A stretch of 64,000 bases of DNA from Rippkaea orientalis PCC 8801 (GTDB taxonomy: Bacteria > Cyanobacteriota > Cyanobacteriia > Cyanobacteriales > Microcystaceae). Below are positions 63,106-64,000 of the stretch, one piece after another. The position numbers and the translations under genes are program-made. The notes beneath the pieces were generated by a model. That model was not told the origin of the DNA, ran no database searches, and saw only the letters and a list, made by a program, of their open reading frames with translations. Numbering within the stretch: position 1 is the first letter of the stretch; every line of letters starts with the position of its first letter. Where the stretch lies: positions 2,760,097 through 2,824,096 of the forward strand of contig NC_011726.1 of NCBI RefSeq assembly GCF_000021805.1. The letters run 5' to 3'.

Positions 63106-63885
63106 ATGCAGCTTACTTGGCTTGATAGTAATTCTTGGCTGATGGAAATCGCGGGTAAAACGATTCTGCTTGACCCTTGGTTGGTGGGTTCTTTGATGTT
63201 TAATAATCTCGATTGGTTGTTTAAGGGGATCAAACCTAAATCCTATTCAATTAAACAACCGATTGATTTAATTTTATTGTCTCAGGGGTTAGAAGATCAT
63301 GCCCATCCCCCAACCTTAAAGGAATTAGACCATAGTATTCCAGTAGTGGGTTCTCCTAATGCGGCTAAAGTGGTTAAAGCGTTGGGCTACACTCAGGTAA
63401 CATCTCTCTCCCACGGGGAAAGCTATACTCTCGATAATGCCATTAGTATTAAAGCAGTTCCAGGTTCTTTGGTGGGTCCCCAATTGATAGAAAATGGCTA
63501 TATTATTACGGATTTAATTGATCAAAATCGTCTTTATTATGAACCCCATGGTTATCATAGTCCGACCCTTAAAGAGGAAAGTCCGATTGATGTTGTGATT
63601 ACTCCAGTAGTTGGGTTTAATTTGCTTTATGTGATCCCCTTTCTTCAAGGACAAAAAAGCACGTTGGAACTCTGTAAGTTAGTGAAGCCTCAGTTTGTTT
63701 TACCAACAGCAACAGCCGTAGGAGATGTTCAATACGAGGGAATATTGGCTAAGCTAATTACACAGGAAGGAACCGTAGAAAGTTTTCGTCAATTATTAGC
63801 GGATTATCATCTTTCTACCCAAGTATTAACCCCTAAACCGGGTGAAATCATTGAGTTAAGTTTAGCGAAGGGAGTTTTAACCTAG
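63106..63885 (+). CDS. MBL-fold protein
   Basis: I use the ATG at 63106 (MQLTWLDSNSWLMEIAGKTI), which starts where conserved sequence begins; the frame is open from 62977 but that would overlap the divergent gene. The 259-aa product has LLDPWLVGSLMF, ILLSQGLEDHAHPPTLKELD and YYEPHGYHSP. The Ser-Gln in place of the usual first His of the metal motif suggests altered metal binding. It is related to the preceding divergent gene, and the two may act in one process that is unknown. Confidence 0.82.
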   Translation: MQLTWLDSNSWLMEIAGKTILLDPWLVGSLMFNNLDWLFKGIKPKSYSIKQPIDLILLSQGLEDHAHPPTLKELDHSIPVVGSPNAAKVVKALGYTQVTSLSHGESYTLDNAISIKAVPGSLVGPQLIENGYIITDLIDQNRLYYEPHGYHSPTLKEESPIDVVITPVVGFNLLYVIPFLQGQKSTLELCKLVKPQFVLPTATAVGDVQYEGILAKLITQEGTVESFRQLLADYHLSTQVLTPKPGEIIELSLAKGVLT

Positions 63886-64000
63886 CGCAAAAAGTTCATA
63901 TCGCCCGAACAGCTATTCGTATCTCCCGTGTCAAAAATAATAACAATTGTAATGGCAAGGTTCTCTAGACTTAACCGTTACTCTAAGCTAATAGGTAGAC

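Overview
The window looks like chromosome from a unicellular cyanobacterium with fairly low GC content, of the Cyanothece/Rippkaea/Crocosphaera kind. The evidence is a cyanobacterial ATP synthase operon (Atp1, a, c, b', b, delta, alpha, gamma), many HIP1 octamers (GCGATCGC), Nif11-type leader peptides, Uma2 and pentapeptide-repeat genes, and several families of short dispersed palindromes. The genus is a guess from gene content; no database was consulted.

Layout. 1-6.6 kb: the 3' part of a TamB-like gene, a TPR protein, YjbQ, prs and bioD. 6.6-19.3 kb: a RiPP (ribosomally made, modified peptide) island. 19.3-30 kb: a degenerate caspase-like protein, rpmF, Uma2, a YihY-type membrane protein, a secreted EndoU-like protein, dxr, two paralogous pentapeptide-repeat proteins on either side of hisIE, and a VOC protein. 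30-38.8 kb: a TIR-NACHT membrane protein, tadA, an OLD-like ATPase with a DUF4276 partner broken by a small insertion, ileS, and a decayed DUF4160/DUF2442 pair. 38.9-44.3 kb: rimP-nusA-ylxR-infB. 44.5-50.7 kb: the atp operon. 50.8-64 kb: an arsenate-reductase-like protein, an M48 peptidase, a histidine kinase, an ABC exporter, PhoX, an alpha-amylase, an MscS channel and two MBL-fold proteins.

The most interesting region is the RiPP island. The plus strand carries a winged-helix regulator, a C39 peptidase ABC exporter with an N-terminal cNMP-binding-like domain, an HlyD-type adaptor and a PpiC-type foldase. The minus strand carries four candidate precursors, all with a Gly-Gly leader end: a 71-aa peptide with a Pro/Ile-rich core, two Nif11-leader peptides whose cores carry Leu-Tyr-Gly-Val motifs, and a separate 55-aa peptide that was found by direct translation. 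Between them lie a radical SAM/SPASM maturase, an 8-cysteine small protein, a 59-aa protein, an APH-like kinase and a HopA1-domain protein. The Tyr-Gly motifs with a radical SAM enzyme suggest a spliceotide (tyramine-excising) branch. The APH plus HopA1 pair suggests class V lanthipeptide-like Ser/Thr dehydration, yet no core contains Cys. One exporter/peptidase probably trims and exports all products. This combination is the best candidate here for an undescribed system.

Smaller points of interest: a 93-bp TA-flanked MITE whose conceptual removal restores a DUF4276 frame, near-identical sequences at both edges of the RiPP island, and a composite dispersed repeat present in opposite orientations.
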